The position numbers were made by a program, and so were the translations under genes. From Euperipatoides rowelli (taxonomy: Eukaryota > Onychophora > Udeonychophora > Euonychophora > Peripatopsidae): a stretch of DNA of 10,664 nt. This document shows positions 1-7,472 of this stretch, piece by piece. The notes beneath the pieces are model-generated. The model did not search any database. It was not told the DNA's origin and worked only from the letters and a program-made list of their open reading frames with translations. Position 1 is the stretch's first letter. Each line of letters begins with the position of its first letter. Where the stretch lies: the NCBI GenBank assembly GCA_003024985.2, contig PXIH01S0016437.1; one strand, written 5' to 3'.

Positions 1-920
1 ACTGTGGTTGTTCTTGTAATCAGCATGTTTATCAAAAACGTATAAATCAAATATAAATTTTTCATAGAAATAATGGAAATGCTAAGGATTAGGGGAAATG
101 ATGAAAACAAAAACAGCATTTCTTTTATTCTACTCACTTTTTAACCTTTTGTTAGGTTGGTTTTCTAAAAATTGGACCCATCGATGTGGTGTTAGTGGAT
201 GGAGGGATTTGAATTTAGGCTAATTGGCATAACATTTATTCATAGAAAAACATTTATTTCAAATTTGAATCAATTTGAAATAAATATTAATTTCTCTCAG
301 ACTATTAAAATATTAACAAAAGCACCTCTTTTAAAAAATTGCAATAATGAGTAGGACCAAACCAAAATTTACTCTCAAACCCAAAAATTCTCAGTGTCAC
401 TTGTACGGTAACTTGTTGATTGATAGTTCCTCTTTCTCCATGCTGTAAAAATGTATATAAATAAAATTATTTATTTATTTAGCAAAACTTCTGTCGAAAC
501 CAGTTATAATTTTGTTATAGGATATACATAATTTTTACTTAGAAGACAATCGAATAGAAAACTATATATAATAAAGTTATTTGAGAGTTATAAATTATAT
601 AATAAAATTTGGCAAGTCAAAGAGAATCATTAATGCAAATCGGTTAATTAAACAAAGTTTGGTATCATTGTAGTTTTAAAAGTGAACATGAATTTTAATT
701 CTATATTAAACCAAAGTTTAAATAGATGAATTACAGTTAAATTAAGATTTAAATACAATAAAATTATCCCTGAGAAATAATTGATTATGTAGTCGATCAC
801 AGGTTAATAGCTACAGAATAAAAATATTTTACCTTTTCCATATTTATATTTTCAGAAGATAAGTACAAAGTAAAATAACCAAAATAAACTTAATGTCAAA
901 ATAAACAAATATGCATAAGT
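1..920. other. A+T-rich non-coding flank
   Basis: I see no coding region or RNA gene here. It holds a long perfect hairpin (252-285) and a short ATTT microsatellite (467-480). Read on the minus strand this microsatellite is an (AAAT)-type run lying downstream of the LINE A stop codon at 921-923. The part next to 921 is therefore probably LINE A 3' UTR, and the run could be its tail. That link is inference, because no conserved 3'-end motif is visible. Confidence 0.5.
252..285. repeat. Perfect 14-bp inverted repeat (hairpin)
   Basis: ATTTATTTCAAATT at 252-265 is followed by a 6-nt loop (266-271) and its exact reverse complement at 272-285. All 14 base pairs match. The stem is A/T-rich. No transposon ends or gene lie next to it that would explain it. 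Confidence 0.85.
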
Positions 921-2000
921 TCATTCATTTAGATCAGTAAGAGTGTTTTCGAGATCACAAGCTGATCTGCAACTATCAACAAATTCTTTATAGGGAACGA
1001 AAGGTGAAATATTATTGGCGTTACAAAATTTCATAGATCTGGACAGCACAGATTTAGTATAGGATAAGTTGTTAAATGATGGTAAATTGAAGATTAACTA
1101 GTTTCTGGTTGGATGAATGGTGCATTAAGCCTTATGGAGCTTAATAGGTAAGAGCAATCGTAGTGACTGTGTATACTATTATATAAGAAGTTAAGATTAT
1201 GTTCAATGTATCTTTGTTGGAGAGATTGGAATCCAAAATAATTTAAGAGTTCATTATAAGATAGGTCTCTAATGTTTACTTGAAATTTATAGAGTAGATA
1301 TTTCATGAAACGTCTCTGAAAACCCTCAATTTTGTTTAGATCTTTTTGTGATAAAGCGGACCATATTACAGAGCATTATTCAAGTTTGCTGCGGACCATT
1401 GTGATGTATAGTGTTTTTATTACCTCAAAATTTTTAAAATTTCTAGCAATAAACCTAACATATCCCATAGACCTGGAGCAAGCAGTTATCATTTTATCTA
1501 CGTGTGTAGAGAAACTATAGTCAATGGAGTATGTAATTCCGAGGTCTTTGACAACTGATACTCTTCTGATGGGTATAGACTATAGAGTTAATATTATATA
1601 TATATAAATTGAGGGGGTTTTAGATTTGGTGAAGAATATGATTTGACATTTTGTATAATTAATGATAAGACCCCAGGTTTTGCACCAGTGAGTGAAGTGG
1701 TCGAGATTCTGTTGTAAATGAATATGATCAGTGTAAGAGTTTATGGAGTCAAACATTTTTGTGTCATCAGCATACATAAGAGCATTGGTTGATAAGTGAG
1801 TTGGTAGATCATTGATATATAATGTAAAAAGGAAGGGGCCCAAAGTCGATCCTTGAACAATTCCTGAGCAAATATTAGAAGCAGGAGTGTAGGATTGATT
1901 GATTGAGTGCTATCTGTTAGAAAAGATTTGTTGAAAGATAAAGTCTGATCATGAAGACCATATAGGGATAATTTATATAATAAGTGACAAATGGAAAACC
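921..2000 (-). mobile_element. LINE A: 5'-truncated non-LTR retrotransposon, CR1/Jockey group
   Basis: This is the 3' part of a non-LTR retrotransposon on the minus strand. Recognisable protein runs from about 2000 down to a stop at 921-923. The endonuclease, the start of the reverse transcriptase and ORF1 are missing, as is usual for 5' truncation during target-primed reverse transcription. The upstream limit near 2000 is where similarity to the reverse transcriptase fades, so it is approximate. The 3' limit is not resolved: either the 3' UTR is short and ends in the A-rich DNA just below 921, or it reaches the AAAT-type run at 467-480. Target-site duplications could not be identified. Assignment to the CR1/Jockey group rests on the motif set of the protein. 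Confidence 0.85.
921..2000 (-). pseudogene. Reverse transcriptase pseudogene of LINE A (palm to C-terminus)
   Basis: The intact protein would copy the element's RNA into DNA at a nicked chromosomal site. On the minus strand the order is: a fragment with LLYKLSLYGLHDQTLSFNK and SFLTDST (about 1985-1900); then, after a frameshift near 1890-1905, SGIVQG-S-TLGPFLFTLYINDLP (about 1875-1805); the catalytic YADD box at 1763-1774; the thumb start NYTKCQIIFF; and VVKDLGITYS. LRSNE-type tails are absent; instead the CR1/Jockey C-terminal block FQSLQQRYIEHNLNFLY is present (about 1230-1180). The frame from about 1890 to 1094 is continuous except for TAG at 1580-1582 and TAA at 1376-1378 (the latter replaces the Y of a conserved LEY). 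A second frameshift near 1095 leads to a further stretch of about 55 codons, including NNLSYTKSVLSRSMKFC, ending in TGA at 921-923. Few lesions over about 1 kb suggest a fairly recent insertion. Confidence 0.9.
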
Positions 2001-2061
2001 AAAATGACTGGCTATAGACTAAGACTGAAAATTTTTTGATGTTTTACACTTTAAATTGCAG

Positions 2062-2169
2062 AATTATGGAACAAAATATGAACCTGATTAGGTATGATAA
2101 TAAAGGTTTTGCTAATAATGGCTACTCTCATCAGCCTACTTATCTCTCTCTTAAATGGCTTGATACTCA
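2062..2169 (+). other. Candidate coding exon (unrecognised), cut by the TIR element
   Basis: A possible splice acceptor, TTTAAATTGCAG, ends at 2061. The frame beginning at the ATG at 2066-2068 is open and has a coding-like mix of residues, starting MEQNMNLIRYDNKGFANNGY and continuing through SHQPTYLSLKWLDTQ to the edge of the TIR element at 2170. If the element is removed together with one copy of the putative duplication, the frame stops within four codons (at TAG or TAA, depending on which copy is kept). A possible donor, TTAG/GTATGA, lies at 2088-2097. I do not recognise the protein. It may be the last coding exon of a host gene, or an open frame by chance. Evidence is limited to composition and one splice-like site. 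Confidence 0.25.
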
Positions 2170-2739
2170 GGCCGTGTCTCAAATAATTTTTATCCTGACT
2201 CTCACTCTCTCTCTCTCACTTGCACTCCCACTCTACACTTCACTCGCACTCTCTAATTGGGACAGTTTTGGGCGAGTGTACACTTTTGCTGCTGGACACG
2301 TAGTGAAAGCAATTTAAAGTTTTAAGCAATATTTGTTGATTGATAATTTATTGTTTATATTAACAATAAAATGAATGTAGAACAGTTTATTATTATTATT
2401 AATTAAAGTAAAAGTCTTGAAGATTTGTTAATAAACAAAAATGATACATTTGTTAATACATCATTTAATTCTTTCAAATTCCATGATAAAAAGTTTAGCT
2501 TATCAATACATTATTTTTTTTTTTTTAAAAAAAAAGCCATTTTCTTGCACTGACAATACCTGAAGCCTGTAGGTCTATTTTTTTCTTTCAATTTATTAAA
2601 ATTAATGAGAATAACGAGCATATATAGGCTACTGTAATTAACATATAGTAAGTATTGAAGATTTATATTTGCTAATTGCATTTTTTATTTATTTCAACTA
2701 AATATACAATACTACAGATGATTACTATTTTTACCTGTA

Positions 2740-2863
2740 TCATTTTCTATTTTTTGAGATTTTTGTTTGTTTATCCTATTTTTTTGTATTTGTTCTTTTG
2801 TATTTTTTTTATGTAACAAGACCAAAGGTCTTATACAAATTATCAAATAAATAAATAAATGTT
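2740..2863 (+). mobile_element. LINE 3' end with hairpin and (AAAT)n tail
   Basis: A T-rich stretch is followed by TGTAACAAGACC, AAA, GGTCTTATACAAATTATC and then AAATAAATAAATAAAT. AAGACC/GGTCTT (2818-2823 and 2827-2832) forms a perfect 6-bp stem with a 3-nt loop just before the microsatellite tail. This layout of hairpin followed by a short-unit tail is characteristic of CR1/L2/Jockey-group LINE 3' ends and of SINEs that borrow them. The upstream boundary is uncertain; no protein is recognisable, so it is a heavily 5'-truncated copy. It lies inside the TIR element and therefore was either inserted into it or was part of its cargo. Confidence 0.55.
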
Positions 2864-2989
2864 ATCAAAAAAGAAAAAAACCTGGAATTGCAATTGTATT
2901 CGATTGGGTTTTTTTTTTAAAATATACTGTATATGATATAGACTGAATTTAGTTTGGAGCCGGCTGCATGTTTAACTCAAGCCATAGGG

Positions 2990-3071
2990 AAAACTTAAAG
3001 CTGTGAACAAGAAATCACGTACGAGACCGACTTTACCGTAACTTTCACGTAAGTTTAATGCTGTGAACCAG
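2990..3071 (+). repeat. Two direct copies, about 60 bp apart, of a GCTGTGAAC motif
   Basis: AAACTTAAAGCTGTGAACAAG (2990-3010) recurs as AAGTTTAATGCTGTGAACCAG (3050-3070). Short ACGTA/CCGTAA-type words cluster in the same 130 bp. They lie inside the TIR element and could be an internal duplication. Any role in transposase binding would be speculation. Confidence 0.5.
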
Positions 3072-3435
3072 CTGTACTGTAATACACACAGTAACGTAAA
3101 AAAATAACATAACTGTCACTTCCAAGAGTATTAATTTCTCAATTATTGCATGTAGTATCAAAGCAATATGATTAATATGCATTGAAATAAATAAATGTAT
3201 CAAAAAAACTCCCCTTGTCCACTTTGCTCAGATATTTTGCACAGTAAAAGCATTTAAATAAAATGGCAAAATTTGCTAGGACACGAGAGCGTGCACCGAG
3301 GATACATAGTCGCTCACTCGATGACTTGGTAACTCTCCTCACTGACTTTGTCAATTGGAAACAACCTCTCTGATGTCATCACCGAGTGAGAGTCGGCAAA
3401 AGTGTGCACTCTTGGTGAATTGAGACACGGCCTTA

Positions 3436-4425
3436 GTCTTGCTACTAAAAAAAATAGAATGCTATCAGTAGTATGCTACTTTTATCATGTTATTGCCAAG
3501 TTCTATTATTAAAGCATTGCTGTTATAACAGCAAATCTTTTGTATATGCATTCTTTGTAAAATAATGTGAGTGTACGATTTTACATTCATAAATCTGTAA
3601 TTTCAATATAACCTTACGCACAACATTTTAAAAATGTTTCTATGAAGTCTATGGAAGCATGGAATTATTATCATTGTATCTTATGGGACATTCATTTCAG
3701 GAGGAGGGCTATATAACTGCCTAGACTTGTGTTTCCAAAATAGTATTCCGTGGAACCCAGGGGTTCTATAAGGTTAACATAAGGGTTTCATGAGTAAGTT
3801 ATATCACGATAACGTTTGAATTTAAAAAGAATTAAAAAAACTATTAAAACATTGATGAATTGTAAGTACAGCAGTGTCTACCAGACTGCAGAAGCCAAAA
3901 AAAGCATCTAGAAGATATTCTGGGGCAGTGCACTGAACTTAAACAAGTGCTAGTGGAACCATATTGTAGCCAAAGCTTAAAATTGATGTTCCACAAATTT
4001 TTAACTAGTTTGAAAGACTTTCAATTTTAATTGGGAATCAATGCCCTAAACATGCACTAGAACTCAATTTGAGTTATAGTTTGGTTCTTAGAATATGCAA
4101 CTCAAATCGATACAAACTCAAATATTGAAATGTAAGATAGGTCCCTGTACTACTTACAGTATTTTTTTTTTTTTTTTGCTATATTGTATAAAAGACACAA
4201 ACTTTTCTTTTCTAGTCATTTTCTGTAAAAAAAACAAAAAAAAAAAACATCTAAATAAATATTATACTATGATATGTTTATTTGTTAATAATCTTTGCGA
4301 AAAAGTTGATTTTAATAATGGTTATTTTAAATTAAGTGACATTGGCACAAATTTTATAAAATAAATCAAAATTATATCACTAGGATTTTCCTTTTTCTTT
4401 TTGTTAAATTTACTTATTAAGCTCT
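3436..4425. other. Gene-free A+T-rich stretch
   Basis: I find no gene. Apart from the hAT-like fragment at 3726-3800 it contains long T and A homopolymers (for example T runs near 4162-4178, A runs near 4226-4247), which generate open frames of low complexity that I do not accept as coding. Confidence 0.6.
3726..3800 (+). mobile_element. Possible hAT-family terminus fragment
   Basis: CTTGTGTTTCCAAAATAG followed by TTCCGTGGAACCCAGGGGTT and GGGTTTCATGAGTAAG resembles the end of many hAT elements, in which a CAGTGTTTCCCAAAG-like terminus is followed by repeated GGTTCC/GGAACC words. No matching inverted end or 8-bp duplication was found, so only one terminus, or a decayed copy, would be present. 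This rests on remembered family features. Confidence 0.35.
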
Positions 4426-4685
4426 TACAAACGACTCAAAGACAAAAAAATACGCCTCATACTGAAACAATAGTCGTTATTTACCGACGACTCAATGACG
4501 AAAAAACTCGTGATGAAACAACTCAGTGACGTAACAACTCAATGACTAAACAACTCATGACAAAACAACTCAGTGACGAAACAACTCAGTGATGTAACAA
4601 CTCAGTGACGTAACAACTAAATGACGAAACAACTCAGTGCAAAACAACTCAGTGACGAAACAATTCAGTGACGAAATGACTCAAA
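4426..4685 (+). repeat. Minisatellite, about 16-bp unit (AAACAACTCAGTGACG)
   Basis: At least eleven consecutive units run from 4501 to 4673, with lengths 15, 16, 16, 14, 17, 16, 16, 16, 14, 17 and 16. An earlier unit lies at 4485-4500, and degenerate copies extend upstream to about 4426. The commonest form is AAACAACTCAGTGACG; some units begin with T, giving TGACGTAA across unit junctions (4527-4534, 4606-4613). The edge at 4674-4685 reads AAATGACTCAAA. Unit length is not a multiple of three and the array has stops in all frames, so it is non-coding. Variation in unit length argues for replication slippage or unequal exchange. Confidence 0.9.
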
Positions 4686-4689
4686 TCAA

Positions 4690-4974
4690 GACTGGTGTAT
4701 CTGAATTCAACACTAAAAAGAAGTTGAATAAAAATAAAATTATGCAGACACAGACTTTGGTTATTTTCATAGAATGAAGAAAATCTAAAAGTTTTTTTTT
4801 AATTTAGAGTCTTATCAAAAGTAATTCTTTTCTTGTTTAAGTTGATTTTTGTTTAGTAAATGCATTTATTATTGGTTGTATATTATTTTAAAACCACCTA
4901 ATGATTATCACTTTTGCTGAAATTGTTCATGAAAATTGTTTGATTTCTTGTGTAAATATTATTTATTATTACAG
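4690..4974. other. A+T-rich stretch upstream of the candidate terminal exon
   Basis: No coding region is seen. If the downstream exon is real, this is the end of its intron. CTAAT (about 4898) and CTGAA (about 4917) are possible branch-point words, and the intron would end in TTATTACAG at 4974. All are weak signals that occur often in A/T-rich DNA. Confidence 0.35.
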
Positions 4975-5157
4975 GTCCTTTTACTAGTAGCTTTCCCAAC
5001 TTTCTTTTTATATATATTTTTTTCTTTTTCTTCTAATCTAAGATCCAATGAGATCAGAAGTTTGACAATAAGATTACATTGTGAGATAGAAAGGCAATTT
5101 AAAAAGAGTGCCAGGAGAAAGAAGAGGTTAGCTAGGATGAACTGTACTATCTGTTAA
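4975..5157 (+). CDS. Candidate terminal exon: membrane segment plus basic tail, unknown protein
   Basis: A splice-acceptor-like TTATTACAG ends at 4974. The frame starting GTC at 4975 is open for 60 codons to TAA at 5155-5157. It begins with a hydrophobic, aromatic-rich segment (VLLLVAFPTFFLYIFFSFS, about residues 1-19), long enough for a membrane helix. It continues with a polar region that reads like real coding sequence (NLRSNEIRSLTIRLHCEIER) and a strongly basic stretch (FKKSARRKKRLARM), ending NCTIC. The order fits the last helix and short cytoplasmic tail of a membrane protein. AATAAA at 5297-5302, about 140 bp past the stop, would serve as poly(A) signal. I do not recognise the family, and upstream exons are not identifiable here. 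The hydrophobic part could partly be a by-product of T-rich intron DNA. Confidence 0.35.
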   Translation, partial: VLLLVAFPTFFLYIFFSFSSNLRSNEIRSLTIRLHCEIERQFKKSARRKKRLARMNCTIC

Positions 5158-5296
5158 AACTGACCCCATATATCAGCTGAGCCACACACCTAAAATAAGA
5201 TTTTCAAAACTTGCCTAATACGTCTGATTGAAGTGAAATTTGATCAGGTTCATCAAGTCTACTGGCCTTGAGGAATTTCCTGTTTATCTGCTCAGA

Positions 5297-5302
5297 AATA
5301 AA
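5297..5302 (+). promoter_or_regulatory. Possible poly(A) signal AATAAA
   Basis: A canonical AATAAA hexamer lies about 140 bp after the stop codon of the candidate terminal exon. The hexamer is common by chance in DNA this rich in A and T, so it supports the exon only in combination with it. Confidence 0.25.
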
Positions 5303-5548
5303 AGACAGTAAAGCTCTAGGAAATGGTAGTTATAAAATCATTCTATGGAGATAATTACCAATCATTGATTCTTTGGATAGTTCAATTATTCTAAACTTCT
5401 TTAAATTATTTTAATTATAACCAAGCAAAATATATTTAATTTAAACTTTTGTTCTTGTTGCTTAATTGTTCAGTGCTAAATCAGTAAATAACTTGTACAT
5501 GTTTGTAACAAATCCTTAATATTATTAATAGAGACTTGTGCGACAGTA
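5303..5548. other. Unremarkable A+T-rich stretch
   Basis: No coding region, repeat or RNA gene is evident between the candidate poly(A) signal and the G-rich island. Confidence 0.5.
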
Positions 5549-5690
5549 TGTTTAGTTGGGGGGTGGGCCGTATTCCATATTTACCAAGTAATATGTTTAG
5601 GTCGGGGGGGTGTATCCCCAGTGGGTTCAATGGGTAAGCCCTGGTGGAATAGTCTGGGGGAAGGGTGGCAAGGCCCTGTAATTTTTTTAG
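5549..5690. repeat. G-rich repeat-like island
   Basis: Against an A+T-rich background this stretch has four G runs of 5-7 bases. A short direct repeat is visible: TATGTTTAGTTGGGGGG (about 5547-5563) and TATGTTTAGGTCGGGGGGG (about 5591-5609). GGTGTATCCCC and GGGTGGCAAGGCCC follow. The composition resembles the G/C-rich transposon-derived piece at the right edge (10600-10664), but I cannot align the two. It is probably a fragment of a dispersed repeat. Confidence 0.4.
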
Positions 5691-5699
5691 TTATTATTT

Positions 5700-6560
5700 A
5701 GATGAATTTAAAATGGAAAATTTGTAATATTCCAAAGACTTTTAGAATATTACTGTACTTAATTAATTAAAGATGTTTTTAATCACGAGAACTAAATAAA
5801 TGAATATAAAAATGGAGTAGGCCTACATAGTTATAACAGAAAATATACACAGAAAATATAGTAGTTTACTTAAAAATAATAAAATAATAGTATAAGGATT
5901 TAAAAAGTAGATTAAACATAAAAGCTAAGTGGGTGTGATGAGGAAACAAATTGTCAAGTGATTTATTTAAAGTCAGAGCAAACACCTTTGATAAACATAA
6001 TTTGGAGGCAAGATGTGAAAGAGGGACCAATAAAGAGATATCGTAAGTCATTACTAGATGTCCCTAAAACGACTAACCTAAAATTTTGTAAGATAATTAA
6101 CAACTAACATATAGAAAATTAAAGATAACTAATAAAAAGAATTAGAGAAATGTTTCAATACTAACTATATGCTTATAAAATATAATAGGGCTAGAATGTA
6201 AATCGAATAGGGCAGAATAAGTAAATTGTATGATTAAATATATTCATCAGATATAAATTTATTAACAATATAACATTCAGACAATGAATAGATAAGAAAT
6301 TGGAAAGGTGTAAGTAGGGAAAAAAATAGACGTTATAGTTTAAAACGTAATACATAATAATTAAAATCACACAATACACGTGTTAGGGCCTATAGCCAAG
6401 AGTGATATATGCCTTTTTCATAGAAAAGGCAAATGGAGTATTTAATCCAAGTAAAAGTTAAAAAAGAAGAGAATAGAGTTACTGTATAATTTATCAGAAT
6501 AGAGACAAATTTTAAAAAAAATGAAAGCCGTCTGGTTGGATAATAATAATAATGGAATTA
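5700..6560. other. Long A+T-rich stretch without a supported gene
   Basis: The open frames here are short and mostly low complexity. Two details stand out. An open frame on the plus strand at about 5943-6051 (containing SSDLFKVRANTFDKHNLEAR) is followed by a strong-looking donor, GTAAGTC at 6047. TGCCTTTT and AAAAGGCA (6410-6417, 6424-6431) form a perfect 8-bp hairpin. Neither is enough to call a gene. Confidence 0.5.
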
Positions 6561-6566
6561 AATAAA

Positions 6567-6718
6567 ACTAATTTCATACTAACTTGTTTTGGTTTTAAAT
6601 TAATACTAACTTGTGTGATTCTGTGTTCAATTGGAATTAATAAATATTACTAATCTCATACTAATTGATTGGTTTTAAATTAATACTGTATGTGATTCTG
6701 TATTTAATACTAATCTAG
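6567..6718 (+). repeat. Imperfect tandem duplication, about 80-82 bp
   Basis: The block beginning ACTAATTTCATACTAACTTG at 6567 is repeated from 6649 as ACTAATCTCATACTAATTGA. Both copies then share GGTTTTAAATTAATACT (6591 and 6671) and TGTGATTCTGT (6614 and 6691). A third start, ACTAATCTAG, lies at 6709. Offsets of 80 to 82 bp and scattered substitutions show an old tandem duplication. Confidence 0.75.
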
Positions 6719-6763
6719 TTAATATTATTTGTTGGTAATTTGTGACAAAGTTGATTGAACAAC

Positions 6764-6790
6764 TTATTTATCTATTTATTTATTTATTTA
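6764..6790. repeat. (TTTA)n microsatellite
   Basis: A TATTTATC/TATTTATTTATTTA run. On the minus strand it reads as (AAAT)n following GCTTGTTA, and could be the tail of a minus-strand retroelement of which nothing else is recognisable. It may equally be an ordinary microsatellite. Confidence 0.6.
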
Positions 6791-7472
6791 ACAAGCAGAC
6801 TAAGTTCATTAACTTTAGTTTTTTTCCTTCTTTTTAAATAGTGTAGCCTACTCGCTTTTTTTTTTGTCTTGTGTTTTTCTTTTCTTTCTATACACACAAA
6901 GAGATAAGTAAGGGAATTAAAGTATCAGTGGAAAAGCCCAAAGATAATCAAATAATAGATGCAAGCGAGGTAAAAATGAGAAAGTTGAGAGTAGAAAATT
7001 CTGATCATGTGCAGCAGCTAAGCATACATACAATGAGAGAAGAACAGGACCTAGGTTATGTAGTAGGCTTTAATGAACCGGTCATACAAGACACAAACAG
7101 AAATACTAGGAAATAAATCAAGGTTGCCACATGGAATGTCACAAGATGTGCACACCCAACTGCTGAAGGAAGAGGAATGAAATAGATGAGGTATTAAATG
7201 TATTGGAAATCGATATAGTATGAATTCAAGAGACTCATCTGAATGAAGGAAACAGTTAGACCAATCAATATATTTGGTGGAACGCACTCAACGCAGGAAG
7301 TAAGGAAAGGTGGAAGGGAATCAAAAGGGATTTCTTTAGTAATTATCAAAAAATGTGATATAAGGATAAGAGAGTTTAATTCTTTTTCAGATAGTGTATT
7401 TAGCATGAAGGTGTTATAGAAAAAAGTTCCAATGACAAATACAAATATGCTGGACAACAACAGACTATAGTA

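Larger units (their letters stand above)
2170..3432. mobile_element. Non-autonomous TIR DNA transposon, PIF/Harbinger-like
   Basis: GGCCGTGTCTCAA at 2170-2182 is matched by its exact reverse complement at 3420-3432. Inside both ends, GACTCTCACTC recurs in mirror orientation (2197-2207 and 3384-3394), and a GAGTGYACACTTTTGCYG motif lies near both ends (about 2274-2291 plus, 3396-3413 minus). The flanking trinucleotides are TCA (2167-2169) and TTA (3433-3435). Ends beginning GGC with a 3-bp TTA-type duplication are typical of PIF/Harbinger, so one diverged TTA duplication would fit. No transposase or Myb-like ORF is visible, so it would have depended on an autonomous relative. The left end holds a CT-rich run (about 2197-2253). 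P- or hAT-type elements are less likely because no 8-bp duplication is seen. Confidence 0.6.

Noticed and set aside
3172-3354. 60-codon minus-strand open frame inside the TIR element
   Set aside because: It is too short, has no transposase or Myb motif, and crosses the subterminal repeat region.
4095-4364. 89-codon plus-strand open frame
   Set aside because: It is dominated by translated T and A homopolymers and has no domain-like segment.
4485-4685. Regularly spaced repeats that could suggest a CRISPR array
   Set aside because: Units are 14-17 bp and directly abutting, with no unique spacers, and the context is eukaryotic. It is a minisatellite.
6191-6379. 62-codon minus-strand open frame
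   Set aside because: It is hydrophobic low-complexity translation of A+T-rich DNA with no start context, partner or motif.
7051-7460. Two minus-strand open frames across the endonuclease
   Set aside because: The plus strand carries TWN and QETH endonuclease motifs here, so these are shadows.
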